Shown: positions 14,190 to 20,189, counted from the stretch's first letter. The stretch is 21,478 bases of DNA from DASTDY01 sp035478375 (GCA_035478375.1 DATIJQ010000052.1:1-21478), one strand, 5' to 3'. Made by a program: numbers and translations. The notes: generated by a model not told the origin, from the letters alone.

Positions 14190-14195
14190 AGAAGA
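14185..14195 (-). other. C5 trailer arm spanning the stop codon
   Basis: The transcript reads TCTTCTAACGG with the TAA stop in its middle. It is perfectly complementary over 11 bp to the leader arm at 14894-14904. Confidence 0.7.
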
Positions 14196-14883
14196 CGTGC
14201 AGCTGCGTGGCGTTGTTGATGATCGCCGTAAACCACTCAAAATCAGCGAGGGTGGGATTTAGCGGCAAAAGATTCCAACCCACGTTGACTGCAGCGAGCT
14301 GGCCGAGATGGCCGACACTAACCGTGAGTGGCACATGGAACACCATGATGCGCCCGTCCGCGGCTAACAGGTAACGTTCCAGCACTCTCCCCCAGGGGTC
14401 GAGCGCGCTGGGTGATTCGTTGTCTTGGATAACTCTCCAGAAGTTTGACGGTGGGACGTGCAGCGAGGTCGTAAGGCTCTGCTGAAGAATCGGGTGACTG
14501 AGCTCTACAAAACCTGTCTCGACGAGCCCTTGGAGCTCGTCGCTCGGCCTGCTTTGTTTGACCTCAACATGTGGGCTGTCGAGCCCGCCGTTTTGTATAA
14601 TCGTATTAAGTTCTGTAAAGCCCAGTCCCAGATGAGTTAAATCCCTAAGGCTGTTCCATATGTCCAGCGTACTGTTAAACAGCTCAATGGGGTACCGATT
14701 GGGCTTGGCATCCAGTACCAGATCGCGGATCGAATTGTTAACACGCACGACAACGTAGTAAACGCCACTGTTTACGTGTACGTCGAGCCGGCACACATGC
14801 TCCAGTTTTTTTGAGCCCATGCCAGCTATTGCGTTAACGATCAGCTGAATGACGTGGTGCTGTGCCTGCGACTGGCCTTCCAT
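14188..14883 (-). CDS. Cassette ORFan C5, VPxSN/DxWG paralogous family (231 aa)
   Basis: Paralogue of C4 and C6, function not recognised. Shared blocks are RYPIELFNSTLDIWNSL (63-79), GLGFTEL (86-92), SLHVPPSNF (140-148), LDPWGRVL (161-168), FHVPL (182-186) and VNVGWNLLPLN (199-209). Relative to C4 it has an insertion of about 20 residues before the VPxSN block (EVKQSRPSDELQGLVETG). No membrane or export signal is seen. The ATG at 14883 follows GGGAG by 3 nt. It is the middle unit of the three, each with its own promoter and terminator, so this is a tandem array and not an operon. Confidence 0.8.
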   Translation of the reverse strand: MEGQSQAQHHVIQLIVNAIAGMGSKKLEHVCRLDVHVNSGVYYVVVRVNNSIRDLVLDAKPNRYPIELFNSTLDIWNSLRDLTHLGLGFTELNTIIQNGGLDSPHVEVKQSRPSDELQGLVETGFVELSHPILQQSLTTSLHVPPSNFWRVIQDNESPSALDPWGRVLERYLLAADGRIMVFHVPLTVSVGHLGQLAAVNVGWNLLPLNPTLADFEWFTAIINNATQLHVF

Positions 14884-14893
14884 TTACTCCCAA

Positions 14894-14904
14894 TCTTCTA
14901 ACGG
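14894..14904 (-). other. C5 leader arm (complementary to 14185-14195)
   Basis: The transcript reads CCGTTAGAAGA, 2 nt before the Shine-Dalgarno GGGAG. It forms 11 Watson-Crick pairs with the stop region, extendable by a G-U at each end. Confidence 0.7.
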
Positions 14905-14928
14905 CTGCGTGATGTACGCGGCGAACAA

Positions 14929-14957
14929 ATTATAATTGTAAGCCGTAATTTATGCAA
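14929..14957 (-). promoter_or_regulatory. C5 promoter
   Basis: Minus-strand TTGCAT (14957-14952), a 17-bp spacer and perfect TATAAT (14934-14929). The -35 abuts the U-tract of the C6 terminator, the same packing as at C4. Confidence 0.85.
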
Positions 14958-14980
14958 CAAAAAACACGCCTACTGGCGCG
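14956..14980 (-). terminator. C6 distal intrinsic terminator
   Basis: In the transcript CGCGCC AGTA GGCGTG is followed by TTTTTTGTTG, a compact terminator. The same TTTTTTGTTG tail follows the C9 terminator. Confidence 0.85.
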
Positions 14981-14991
14981 TTAGGGGCTTT

Positions 14992-15022
14992 GTCGGCCGC
15001 TCCCGAGGTGGGAACAGCCGAC
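14992..15022 (-). other. C6 proximal 3' hairpin
   Basis: GTCGGC (14992-14997) and GCCGAC (15017-15022) form a stem with a 19-nt loop between the C6 stop region and its terminator. C9 and C10 also have a GC-rich hairpin ahead of the terminator. Confidence 0.55.
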
Positions 15023-15027
15023 GGGGC

Positions 15028-15039
15028 CGCAATGAACCT
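15028..15039 (-). other. C6 trailer arm at the stop codon
   Basis: The transcript reads AGGTTCATTGCG, beginning within the TAG stop (15040-15038). It pairs with both halves of the C6 leader arm (12 bp), with a 3-nt CCC bulge on the leader side. Confidence 0.6.
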
Positions 15040-15685
15040 AGTTGATGAACCAGCCGTTTTCGTCGATCAGCTCGCACGCTTCGCGGAGCCGACGCACGAT
15101 GGCGCCGAAATCGTTGAGGTTGTGGCATTTCCTGCCGTTCCAGCCCAGCTGCGTCAGATGCACGGCTCGAGTCAGTTGTGCGTGGGTCAGCTCGCTGCTG
15201 ATTTGCCACGGCACTACCGCGAACTGGACCCAGGGCTGCCCGTCTACGAGTTGCGGGTAGCTGTTGAGCACTGCGCCCCACCCATCGATGGCGGACATCA
15301 GCGCCGGTGTGACGTTGTCCTGCGCCATGATGGAGCCGTAGTTGCTGTCGGGGACGATAACCAGCTCACCACATCGCAGCTGGTTGAGGTTGCCCTCGGG
15401 CAGCGACGCCAGCGTGACAAGTTCGTTGGGTCTGTGCGAGAACTCACCGTTGAACACCGACAGCTTGCCGACGATGGTACGGAACAGCTCCACTACCGTC
15501 GTGGGATATGCGTGCGACGGCGTGGTTTGCAGCTCGTTCCAGAGTTCTTCCTGCGCGTACAACACGCAGTTGAACCCAGCGATGTCTCCCGACACGTCGG
15601 GACACAGGCCGATTTGGGCAATACCAAAACGGCTGACGCTGGACAGCAGACCGAACAGCTCGTCGCGCAGCATTTCAGGGTGCAT
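15038..15685 (-). CDS. Cassette ORFan C6, VPxSN/DxWG paralogous family (215 aa)
   Basis: Third and most diverged paralogue; function not recognised. Shared blocks are AYPTTVVELFRTIVGKL (59-75), VIVPDSNYG (109-117), DGWGAVL (134-140), FAVVPW (155-160) and LTQLGWN (177-183). The ATG at 15685 (MHPEMLRDELF) is chosen over the longer open frame because AGAGGA lies 4 nt upstream and the complementary leader arm lies further upstream. No export signal is present. It comes first in the direction of transcription of the three tandem units. Confidence 0.8.
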   Translation of the reverse strand: MHPEMLRDELFGLLSSVSRFGIAQIGLCPDVSGDIAGFNCVLYAQEELWNELQTTPSHAYPTTVVELFRTIVGKLSVFNGEFSHRPNELVTLASLPEGNLNQLRCGELVIVPDSNYGSIMAQDNVTPALMSAIDGWGAVLNSYPQLVDGQPWVQFAVVPWQISSELTHAQLTRAVHLTQLGWNGRKCHNLNDFGAIVRRLREACELIDENGWFIN

Positions 15686-15698
15686 GGTTTCCTCTTTA

Positions 15699-15713
15699 AG
15701 GTTCGGGATTGCG
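15699..15713 (-). other. C6 leader arm (complementary to 15028-15039)
   Basis: The transcript reads CGCAATCCCGAACCT. CGCAAT and GAACCT pair with ATTGCG and AGGTTC at the stop region, with CCC bulged out. The arm lies 3 nt before the Shine-Dalgarno AGAGGA. Confidence 0.6.
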
Positions 15714-15721
15714 ACTAATCT

Positions 15722-15750
15722 ATTATACAATATTTGCTAGTTAAATGCAA
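15722..15750 (-). promoter_or_regulatory. C6 promoter
   Basis: Minus-strand TTGCAT (15750-15745), a 17-bp spacer and perfect TATAAT (15727-15722). The hexamers are the same as in the C5 promoter. It is divergent from the GT4 promoter at 15759. Confidence 0.85.
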
Positions 15751-15758
15751 TGGTACTA

Positions 15759-15787
15759 TTGGCACGTAAACCCTTGTGCCGTATACT
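15759..15787 (+). promoter_or_regulatory. Promoter of the second GT4 gene
   Basis: TTGGCA (15759-15764), a 17-bp spacer and TATACT (15782-15787), 9 nt before the ATG at 15797. The in-frame GTG at 15776 and ATG at 15788 lie upstream of the expected start site. Confidence 0.75.
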
Positions 15788-15796
15788 ATGGGTAAG

Positions 15797-17077
15797 ATGA
15801 AAATTGCTATATTTACCGATACATATCGGCCGTCATTAAACGGTATTGTGTATGTGACCGATATTTTGCGCCGTAGTTTCGAACAATTGGGTCACGAAGT
15901 TTACATTTTTGCGCCGGCCTCAAGTTTAAGTGGTAAAGATGACGAACCCGACAACCACATTATTAGGTTTCCGTCTATTGCCGGGGTGGGTTTCGATGAT
16001 TTTAATAGCGCGCTTTTTTTCCCGCCGCGAGTACTTAAGCAAATCGGTGAGCTTGACGTCGATATTATTCACTTTTTGACGCCTGGCCCGGTTGGCTTGC
16101 TTGGTATGTATGCTGCCGACAAACTCAACAAACCACTTGTAGCCGAATATTGCACCGACCTTTTTGAATATGTCGATCATTACCCCTTTGCGCTGGCGGC
16201 AATTTTTGCGATGAGCGCTGTGTTGCCGTTTACCTTTCGTCCTTCGCGCGCCGAATTACTAGAGTTACTTAAAGCTGCTCGTCCCCGCCTGGGTACTGCA
16301 AAATGGAACCGCGAAATGGTCAAGCACCTTATTACTGTTATGCACAGCCACTGCGACGCAGTCATTGCCCATTCGCGCAAAAGCGCCGAGCAAATGCGCA
16401 GCTGGCAGGTTGGCGATGAACAATACAAAATAGATATCATCCCGACCGGTGTTGATCCATTACCAAAAGCTACCACCACTCAGTACGCGGCCTTTCGCAA
16501 AAAATGGCATCTTGCGCCGACCGACGAAGTTATTACCTACGCTGGCAGATTGAGCCCCGAAAAAAACCTAGACATGCTCATAGAAATGATCGCCGAATTA
16601 TCTAAATGGCGCCCTGCCGTCAAACTATTATATGTCGGCGAGTTTGCTGAATACCGGCCAAAGTTAGAAGCGAAAGCCGCTGCCTCGCCCGCCGCCGAGC
16701 GTATAATTTTTACCGGTCGTATTCCGCGCGAAGAACTGGGCGTGGCACTGGGCAGCAGCAATGTGTTCGCCTTCCCTTCGTTAACCGACACTCAAAGTTT
16801 GGCCTTACACGAAGCGGCGCTTTCTGGCTTGCCTATTGTTATGATCGACGAACCGGTCACCGAAGTTATGCATGACGGTCAAAACGGCTACTTTTGCAAA
16901 GATGACCCCATTGACATGGCTGCCAAAATTAACCAGGTGCTCGAAAACCCTGTGCGGTACAAACAAATGTCTGCCGAAAGTCGCAAGATTGCCGGGCAAT
17001 TTTCTGAACTAAAGCAAAGCAAAAAAATCATTGCTATTTATGAACACGTTATTCAGTCCAAAACAGCTACCGCTTAA
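15797..17077 (+). CDS. GT4-family glycosyltransferase (426 aa)
   Basis: Retaining GT-B glycosyltransferase that resembles bacterial glycolipid and mannosyl transferases (PimB-like or monoglucosyldiacylglycerol synthase-like). Visible features are MKIAIFTDTYRPSLNGIVYV with the Gly loop, FLTPGPVGLLGMYAA, the GVD motif at 218-220, GRLSPEKN with Arg261 and Lys266, and a DX7E motif Asp331-Glu339 in TDTQSLALHEAALSGLP. Asp in the first position of EX7E is common in this subfamily. The acceptor is probably a membrane lipid; this is inference. The start at 15797 is dictated by the promoter, giving a leaderless mRNA. The hydrolase gene overlaps its end. Confidence 0.92.
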   Translation: MKIAIFTDTYRPSLNGIVYVTDILRRSFEQLGHEVYIFAPASSLSGKDDEPDNHIIRFPSIAGVGFDDFNSALFFPPRVLKQIGELDVDIIHFLTPGPVGLLGMYAADKLNKPLVAEYCTDLFEYVDHYPFALAAIFAMSAVLPFTFRPSRAELLELLKAARPRLGTAKWNREMVKHLITVMHSHCDAVIAHSRKSAEQMRSWQVGDEQYKIDIIPTGVDPLPKATTTQYAAFRKKWHLAPTDEVITYAGRLSPEKNLDMLIEMIAELSKWRPAVKLLYVGEFAEYRPKLEAKAAASPAAERIIFTGRIPREELGVALGSSNVFAFPSLTDTQSLALHEAALSGLPIVMIDEPVTEVMHDGQNGYFCKDDPIDMAAKINQVLENPVRYKQMSAESRKIAGQFSELKQSKKIIAIYEHVIQSKTATA

Positions 17078-17897
17078 GCGCCAGCGCGAGCACATCGCCC
17101 ATATTCCGACCGCTTTTTGGGAAGGCGGCACTGTTACGGCCACGCCGATTATTTTGCTACATGGCTTGAACGGTTCGCATCATGGAGTGTGGCCGCTGGC
17201 TTCACGGCTTGATGATTATCACTTGTTTTTGCCTGATTTGCCTGGACACGGCGGCTCTGGTTTACCGCCAGTTGCTAGTGTGACTAACGTGGTGGAATGG
17301 TTTAAGACGTTCGTGCAACATGTGGCGATTACTACTGGTAAAAAGCCGGTTGTTGTGGCGCATTCGTTTGGTGCGCAAATTGCTTTTATGGCTTGCCTGC
17401 AAATCGTTGGTGAATATAGCCGCTGCATTTTGCTTAACCCTGTGCCGCGCGTGAGCATTCTGCCATATATTTTTGGTAAATCGTTGGCGCTGTTGCCAAA
17501 GCGGTTGGCACTCGATTTAGTCGGTGGCACCGGCCAAGCGCGGTACTGGCGAGGCACATTTTTGTTGCAGCGGCATTCACCCGACATCCACCAACTGGTA
17601 CGGTGGATTGGCGATAACAGCACTAACACACCCGATAAGTTTGCTTACTACGTCGCCATTAGCCAAGAGCTTATGGATATTCATGCCTACCGTACGACCG
17701 ACGTGCGCAAAGATCATTTTTATTGTATTGCTGGCGATGCCGACCGTATGCTGACGCCAGATAGTCTTATAGAACTTAAAACTATGTTTGGGGATAGCCA
17801 CTTCCGTATGGTTGCCAACACTGGTCATCTTATGCCAATCGAAGCACCAGACGATACCTCTACAGCACTGCGTCATTTTTTGCCGCCAGCTGCCTAG
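17040..17897 (+). CDS. Alpha/beta hydrolase (285 aa)
   Basis: Probable esterase or lipase of the canonical alpha/beta fold. The oxyanion-hole loop is LLHGLNGSHHG; the nucleophile is Ser109 in VVVAHSFGAQ; the acid is Asp235 in IAGDADRMLTP; and the base is His263 in ANTGHLMPIEAP. A cap region lies between about 135 and 200. There is no signal peptide. The ATG at 17040 is preferred to the TTG at 17031. The gene overlaps the end of the GT4 gene by 38 nt, so the two are cotranscribed, which hints at a lipid or glycolipid substrate. Its stop codon overlaps the nuclease stop on the other strand in the tetranucleotide CTAG. Confidence 0.9.
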   Translation: MNTLFSPKQLPLKRQREHIAHIPTAFWEGGTVTATPIILLHGLNGSHHGVWPLASRLDDYHLFLPDLPGHGGSGLPPVASVTNVVEWFKTFVQHVAITTGKKPVVVAHSFGAQIAFMACLQIVGEYSRCILLNPVPRVSILPYIFGKSLALLPKRLALDLVGGTGQARYWRGTFLLQRHSPDIHQLVRWIGDNSTNTPDKFAYYVAISQELMDIHAYRTTDVRKDHFYCIAGDADRMLTPDSLIELKTMFGDSHFRMVANTGHLMPIEAPDDTSTALRHFLPPAA

Positions 17898-18463
17898 CCT
17901 GATTCATTTTGTGTTTGCCACCGACCGTCTTGTTCTTGGTATGGCTGGCAAGCGTTCCATAAACCTAGTTTGGCGCTTTGCGCGCGCGTTTGCGCTGCAA
18001 TAAAATCTGTTTTCTTTTGGAACGGAAAGCTTATGTAGGCGAACCCATACCCCTGCTCTACAAGTGTTTGGTCGAGTAAGCTGCCGTCTTCTAGATAGAC
18101 ATAGCGTAGTAACCGGCCGTACTTATCGCGGTTATCGTTTGTAGGGTCGGCCGCAAGCCGTACGGTTTTGCCACTGACTGCCGTAGATGTAAAATTGCTG
18201 GCCTGCGGGCCAAAACACTGCACCGGTGTGTTGGGTTTGTGGGTTTCGGGTGTGTCGACACCAATAAAGCGTACGGTTTCGTCTTTGCCGTCCATGTTGA
18301 CGACAATAGTGTCGCCGTCAACATCGCGCACTACTGTATAAAAACCAGGATTCGGCGTTGTAGACTGGCTAGGTGCTGCAATTTTAGGCTGCAAAATAGC
18401 GATCGCCACCATAATAATGGTAAGAATAAGCGAAGCAAAAGTTGTGGCTTGGCGTTTTGTCAT
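17894..18463 (-). CDS. Secreted or membrane-anchored thermonuclease, SNase-like (189 aa)
   Basis: Ca2+-dependent nuclease of the staphylococcal nuclease family. The N-terminus (MTKRQATTFASLILTIIMVAI) is a signal peptide or anchor ending about residue 30, so the enzyme acts outside the membrane. Catalytic residues are visible: Asp51 in DVDGDTI, Arg65 in VRFIGVDTPE with Asp70 and Glu73, and Arg117 in DKYGRLLRYVY. LDQTLVEQGYG and the C-terminal helix complete the fold. It may digest extracellular DNA or RNA for nucleotide salvage, plausible for a host-dependent cell with limited biosynthesis; this is inference. The frame is open upstream to 18598, but that part crosses a terminator, so the ATG at 18463 is used. 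Confidence 0.93.
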   Translation of the reverse strand: MTKRQATTFASLILTIIMVAIAILQPKIAAPSQSTTPNPGFYTVVRDVDGDTIVVNMDGKDETVRFIGVDTPETHKPNTPVQCFGPQASNFTSTAVSGKTVRLAADPTNDNRDKYGRLLRYVYLEDGSLLDQTLVEQGYGFAYISFPFQKKTDFIAAQTRAQSAKLGLWNACQPYQEQDGRWQTQNESG

Positions 18464-18470
18464 GCCGGTT

Positions 18471-18499
18471 ATGCTAATACAAGTTAGTCGGGAGTTCAA
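18471..18499 (-). promoter_or_regulatory. Promoter of the thermonuclease gene
   Basis: Minus-strand TTGAAC (18499-18494), a 17-bp spacer and TAGCAT (18476-18471), 7 nt before the ATG. It starts just after the terminator of the upstream small transcript. Confidence 0.6.
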
Positions 18500-18500
18500 G

Positions 18501-18532
18501 TAAAAAACAAAAAACCGCCAAAATTTGGCGGT
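18501..18532 (-). terminator. Intrinsic terminator of the candidate small RNA
   Basis: ACCGCC (18514-18519) and GGCGGT (18527-18532), with AAA/TTT able to extend the stem. On the minus strand it is followed by a U-tract interrupted by one G (18513-18502). Confidence 0.85.
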
Positions 18533-18568
18533 ACATTGTGGTGGAGAGAGGCATAAAGCCCGCTCCCC
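18508..18568 (-). ncRNA. Candidate small RNA of about 60 nt
   Basis: A complete mini-transcription unit with no ORF: promoter at 18575-18603, predicted start near 18568, and an intrinsic terminator at the end. The predicted RNA opens with a hairpin (GGGGAG and GGGC paired with GCCU and CUCUCC, loop UUUAU), then a short single-stranded CCACAAUGU, then the terminator hairpin ACCGCC/GGCGGU with UUUUUUGUUUUUU. I do not recognise the family. Ends are inferred from promoter geometry. It could instead be a leader or attenuator for the nuclease gene, although that gene has its own promoter. Confidence 0.5.
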
Positions 18569-18574
18569 AGCCAA

Positions 18575-18603
18575 ACTATAGCAAAATGGCAGGCGCATAG
18601 CAA
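18575..18603 (-). promoter_or_regulatory. Promoter of the candidate small RNA
   Basis: Minus-strand TTGCTA (18603-18598), a 17-bp spacer and TATAGT (18580-18575). Confidence 0.65.
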
Positions 18604-18672
18604 GTCGTTAATGATAAGCTTTGCGCCGCCCCTATAGACTATTAAATAACTCACACTCATCACCTTACAGAT

Positions 18673-18701
18673 TTGCGCTTTTATTTACTTTGTAATACAA
18701 T
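18673..18701 (+). promoter_or_regulatory. C7 promoter
   Basis: TTGCGC (18673-18678), a 17-bp spacer and TACAAT (18696-18701). The predicted leader of about 50 nt contains a GGCCAC-TTTT-GTGGTCC hairpin. Confidence 0.7.
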
Positions 18702-18725
18702 CGCTTCTTGGCCACTTTTGTGGTC

Positions 18726-18732
18726 CAGGGAA
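18726..18732 (+). other. C7 leader arm (weak)
   Basis: CAGGGAA pairs with TTCCCTG (19016-19022), directly after the TGA stop, giving 7 bp. Two further pairs are possible beyond one mismatch. Position agrees with the other cassettes, but the length alone is not convincing. Confidence 0.4.
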
Positions 18733-18757
18733 ACGCCGTCAACTTTTAGGAACCAAC

Positions 18758-19015
18758 ATGAGTCCCCCTTCGGCTAGGGACGATGAAGAGAAGCAGATTA
18801 CCATTCAGTTACTCCGCATACCCAGTGCCGAATTGCTTGGTACGCTACGTGGGTTGAGTGGCGTTCGCACTGTCGTCGTAGAGGGAAATGCGTTGCGCGT
18901 CGGGTGTAGCTCCAAGAACTGTGCTTCGGCGGTTGCGGTCGTACTGAATGAGGCGGGTGTTGTCGCGCCAGAACGTTGGCACCAAAACCTACGCCCTCCT
19001 CGCCTCTCGGACTGA
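18758..19015 (+). CDS. Cassette ORFan C7 (85 aa)
   Basis: Small protein, not recognised. After a charged start (MSPPSARDDEEKQ), residues ~14-66 alternate strand- and helix-like segments: ITIQLLRIPSAELLGTLRGL, VRTVVVEGNALRVGCSS, ASAVAVVLNEAGVVAPE. This is consistent with a small alpha/beta fold such as a ferredoxin-like domain, but that is inference. Two cysteines lie in CSSKNC. The C-terminus is basic and Pro-rich. The ATG is preceded by AGGA with 6-nt spacing. It is a solitary unit, convergent with cobO, with a strong hairpin in between. Confidence 0.75.
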   Translation: MSPPSARDDEEKQITIQLLRIPSAELLGTLRGLSGVRTVVVEGNALRVGCSSKNCASAVAVVLNEAGVVAPERWHQNLRPPRLSD

Positions 19016-19023
19016 TTCCCTGC

Positions 19024-19060
19024 TACGTACAAGCGCCCTGGACCCCGGCGCTTGTACGTA
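19024..19060. terminator. Perfect 14-bp hairpin between C7 and cobO
   Basis: TACGTACAAGCGCC (19024-19037) and GGCGCTTGTACGTA (19047-19060) with a 9-nt loop, between convergent genes. No clear U-tract on either side. Confidence 0.75.
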
Positions 19061-19065
19061 TTGCA

Positions 19066-19635
19066 CTAGTAGTCGATGCCTTTATTGGCTAAAAATTTGT
19101 CATCGAAATGGTGCTTGATTTTTGTCATATTTGTAGCAATGTCGACTTTTGGCAAAAGTTCTGGCGGGAAATTACGACCCGTCATGCACACGCTGGTTTT
19201 TACGGCGCGTGCGGTCAAAAAATCGTTTAGATCGCCTACTGTTAATAAGCCGTCATTGACGGCGTTATTTATTTCGTCGCAAATAACTAAGTCGTAGTCG
19301 CCGGCATTGGCGCACTTTTTTGCAAAATCAAACGTAGCACGCGCAGCTGCAGCGTGCTCGGCCGGGGTAACGTTTTTTGCGCTTATATCGCCGGCGTTAA
19401 AAAAGCCTTTACCGCCTTTGTAAAAGGTAAGCTGGTCTTTAAACAGGGGCTCAATTTTATGGATAAATGTATGCTCGCCCACTTCCCAGTCTTTAATAAA
19501 TTGGACGTATGCCACTCGCCAGCCGCGCCCCAGCGCACGGCACATGAGTCCTAAACTCGCGCTAGTTTTACCCTTACTATTGCCGGTATATACAATGGCA
19601 ACACTTTGTTTGGTTTTATAATCTTCGAATGCCAT
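19066..19635 (-). CDS. cobO: Cob(I)yrinic acid a,c-diamide adenosyltransferase, CobO/BtuR type (189 aa)
   Basis: Transfers the adenosyl group of ATP to cob(I)alamin or its precursors. The P-loop GNSKGKTS (18-25) follows SVAIVYT. RALGRGWRVAYVQFIKDW, LVICDEINNAVNDGLL (Asp120-Glu121) and the C-terminal TGRNFPPELL are characteristic of the family, as is the length. No other corrinoid gene is in the window, so a salvage role is likely. The ATG at 19635 (MAFEDYKTK) lies 6 nt after the extended -10 TGCTACAGT, again a leaderless arrangement. The frame is open upstream to 19800 over the C8 3' region, but that part is not coding. Confidence 0.94.
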   Translation of the reverse strand: MAFEDYKTKQSVAIVYTGNSKGKTSASLGLMCRALGRGWRVAYVQFIKDWEVGEHTFIHKIEPLFKDQLTFYKGGKGFFNAGDISAKNVTPAEHAAAARATFDFAKKCANAGDYDLVICDEINNAVNDGLLTVGDLNDFLTARAVKTSVCMTGRNFPPELLPKVDIATNMTKIKHHFDDKFLANKGIDY

Positions 19636-19641
19636 AAAATA

Positions 19642-19650
19642 ACTGTAGCA
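19642..19650 (-). promoter_or_regulatory. Extended -10 promoter of cobO
   Basis: Minus-strand TGCTACAGT, 6 nt before the ATG. No -35 with standard spacing. It lies 8 nt downstream of the C8 trailer arm. Confidence 0.55.
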
Positions 19651-19658
19651 CGAACAAA

Positions 19659-19671
19659 GCGACAAGCGAGG
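19659..19671 (-). other. C8 trailer arm
   Basis: The transcript reads CCTCGCTTGTCGC, after the 3' hairpin of C8. It pairs over 13 bp (one G-U) with the leader arm at 20125-20137. Confidence 0.65.
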
Positions 19672-19688
19672 GGCCGCCGCCTGTCCGT

Positions 19689-19708
19689 TTGCAGCGCAGC
19701 GCTTGCAA
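19689..19708 (-). other. C8 3' hairpin
   Basis: TTGC/GCAA and AGCG/CGCT stems with a 3-nt loop and one bulge, directly after the TAA stop. No U-tract is seen; transcription could run on towards cobO. Confidence 0.5.
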
Positions 19709-20116
19709 TTAAGGGCACTGTTTGAGCGTAAGGACGATATTGAACCACGGCGGTTCGTCTTTCGTTGAATGACACACGTCAACCTTGGCGATGGCCTCAA
19801 AATCGAGCTCGCTCAATACGTCGTGTAGTGCTTGGCCGAGTTCGGTTGCCTTTTCGGCGAATTCGTAGTGGACCTGCCAAATGCCGCATTCTTCGGTGTT
19901 GAATGCCCTGCCCCAAGAGGTCGGATTACCTATGTACCGCGGCGTTCTGTTGATGACCGCACGTAAACAACGTGCAACGTCATTGAACGGATGGAATTGG
20001 TGAACCGTTTCCCTGGTGTCAGGACGAGTGACGTCAAGGATAACGCTTTCGAGCTGCTCGATGTCTGTTCGAACTGCCTTTGCCCATTCGGTCTCATCAC
20101 TAAACGCAGAGGTCAC
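19709..20116 (-). CDS. Cassette ORFan C8 (135 aa)
   Basis: Soluble acidic protein, not recognised. The N-terminal helix (MTSAFSDETEWAKAVRTDIEQLESVILDV) is followed by FHPFNDVARCLRAVINRTP, then NPTSWGRAFNTEECGIWQVHYEFAEKATELGQ, and a C-terminal KVDVCHSTKDEPPWFNIVLTLK. Alternating strands at the end suggest an alpha/beta fold. I see no clear match to the C4-C6 signature. The GTG at 20116 is preceded by GAGGAGG with 5-nt spacing. The Shine-Dalgarno site overlaps the leader arm, so long-range pairing would mask it. A TTGCAA-16-AATAAT promoter is at 20162-20189. Confidence 0.75.
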   Translation of the reverse strand: MTSAFSDETEWAKAVRTDIEQLESVILDVTRPDTRETVHQFHPFNDVARCLRAVINRTPRYIGNPTSWGRAFNTEECGIWQVHYEFAEKATELGQALHDVLSELDFEAIAKVDVCHSTKDEPPWFNIVLTLKQCP

Positions 20117-20124
20117 AGGTGCCT

Positions 20125-20137
20125 CCTCGCCTGTCGC
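20125..20137 (-). other. C8 leader arm overlapping the Shine-Dalgarno site
   Basis: The transcript reads GCGACAGGCGAGG; its last GAGG belongs to the Shine-Dalgarno GAGGAGG. It is complementary to CCTCGCTTGTCGC at 19659-19671. Confidence 0.65.
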
Positions 20138-20161
20138 GCCAGCGGTCTGCTGGTTAGTGCG

Positions 20162-20189
20162 ATTATTACATAACTAAAGCGAATTGCAA
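20162..20189 (-). promoter_or_regulatory. C8 promoter (tentative)
   Basis: Minus-strand TTGCAA (20189-20184), a 16-bp spacer and AATAAT (20167-20162). The leader also contains a CCAGC/GCTGG hairpin. Confidence 0.5.

Noticed and set aside
13407..15713. Integron gene cassettes with attC sites
   Set aside because: The C5 arms contain GTTAGAA/TTCTAAC, which recalls GTTRRRY/RYYYAAC, but the other units have unrelated or reversed sequences. Each unit has its own promoter and terminator, and no integrase is present.
14990..15718. Plus-strand 242-codon frame opposite C6
   Set aside because: The minus frame shares the paralogue signature with C4 and C5 and has a promoter and Shine-Dalgarno site. The plus frame has neither.
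18524..18568. tRNA-like or tmRNA fragment (CTCCACCA in the small-RNA candidate)
   Set aside because: The unit is only about 60 nt with no T-arm or acceptor of proper length, and the match is limited to a few bases.
18464..18598. N-terminal extension of the nuclease to 18598
   Set aside because: It would read through an intrinsic terminator, and the internal ATG at 18463 gives a normal signal peptide.
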